64,000 nt of DNA from JAAXPZ01 sp965215705. Its GTDB lineage: Bacteria; Campylobacterota; Campylobacteria; Campylobacterales; Sulfurovaceae. The notes below the pieces were generated by a model, which searched no databases, was not told the origin of the DNA, and saw nothing but the letters and a program-made list of their open reading frames with translations. The stretch is from the NCBI GenBank assembly GCA_965215705.1, contig CBDCEE010000014.1:1-64000 (forward strand), in the 5' to 3' direction. A program made the translations under genes and the position numbers. Shown here in pieces: positions 63,793 to 64,000 of the stretch (position 1 is the stretch's first letter; each line of letters starts with the position of its first letter).

Positions 63793-64000
63793 ATGCTATA
63801 TAAATATAAAGGTCTCGACCAGAATGGTAAAACAGTCAAGGGTACCCTAACCGCTAGCACTGTTGAAGAGGCAAAACAGAAACTAAGATCTCAAAAAATA
63901 TACTATAACGCTCTTGAAGAGACAAAACAGCTCTCTATGGAAGCCTTCTCCAAGCGGGTAATGCCCGGTACACTACTGAGCAGTATGTCCAAGGAGCTCT
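63793..64000 (+). CDS. gspF: Type II secretion platform protein GspF (5' part)
   Basis: The first 69 codons read MLYKYKGLDQNGKTVKGTLT, then ASTVEEAKQKLRSQKI, the usual GspF N-terminus. The gene runs off the window. CTAAGGGA lies upstream of the ATG, a little far for a ribosome site. Confidence 0.85.
   Translation, partial: MLYKYKGLDQNGKTVKGTLTASTVEEAKQKLRSQKIYYNALEETKQLSMEAFSKRVMPGTLLSSMSKEL

Noticed and set aside
1..64000. CRISPR array
   Set aside because: No series of short repeats with even spacers was seen; the tandem repeats present are coding (93 bp) or adjacent without spacers.

Overview
The window looks like a chromosome segment from a mesophilic or deep-sea Campylobacterota (Sulfurovum/Sulfurimonas type). 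This is inferred from the style of the proteins (IlvD, L20/L35, arginase next to ornithine cyclodeaminase, a type II secretion cluster), the AT-rich intergenic DNA and the TATAAT-type promoters, several with extended -10 boxes and no clear -35. No database search was possible, so genus level is a guess.

Bases 1 to about 13,050 are accessory DNA. A four-gene defence-like cluster (SF2 helicase, frameshifted T5orf172/GIY-YIG-type nuclease, Ser/Thr kinase, TPR protein) is followed by a cassette of tiny membrane proteins, a small lipoprotein and an XRE regulator. An IS21 element cuts into that cassette. Then come two unknown genes and a small gene broken by an IS30 element.

Bases 13,053-42,494 form a 29.4-kb integrative element in the 3' end of a tRNA-Ser(UGA) gene. 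It is bounded by a 17-bp direct repeat of the tRNA end, with a tyrosine recombinase just inside the left end. The element carries a Fic gene with an early amber codon and a second, diverged copy of the microprotein/lipoprotein/XRE cassette, with operators of the same design and spacing. It also has a HicB-like gene and a two-partner secretion system (FhaC-type transporter and a 3,813-residue haemagglutinin-like exoprotein with a C-terminal HNH/Endo VII-like toxin candidate). A SUKH-like immunity gene, IS debris, a VapC-like gene and an orphan toxin tail with its own immunity candidate follow. Repeats near both ends suggest that the DNA on the left belongs to another element stacked at the same tRNA.

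Bases 42,478-64,000 are core chromosome: four tRNAs (Ser, Cys, Leu, Gly), ilvD, a LysM/NlpC-P60 cell-wall hydrolase, a small lipoprotein, rplT/rpmI, a SixA-type phosphatase, an ornithine cyclodeaminase-arginase pair (arginine to ornithine to proline), and a HerA-like ATPase. Last is a divergent type II secretion cluster (gspK-L-M-N-C-D-E-J on the minus strand; gspG-H-I and the start of gspF on the plus strand) with an exosortase-family gene embedded in it.
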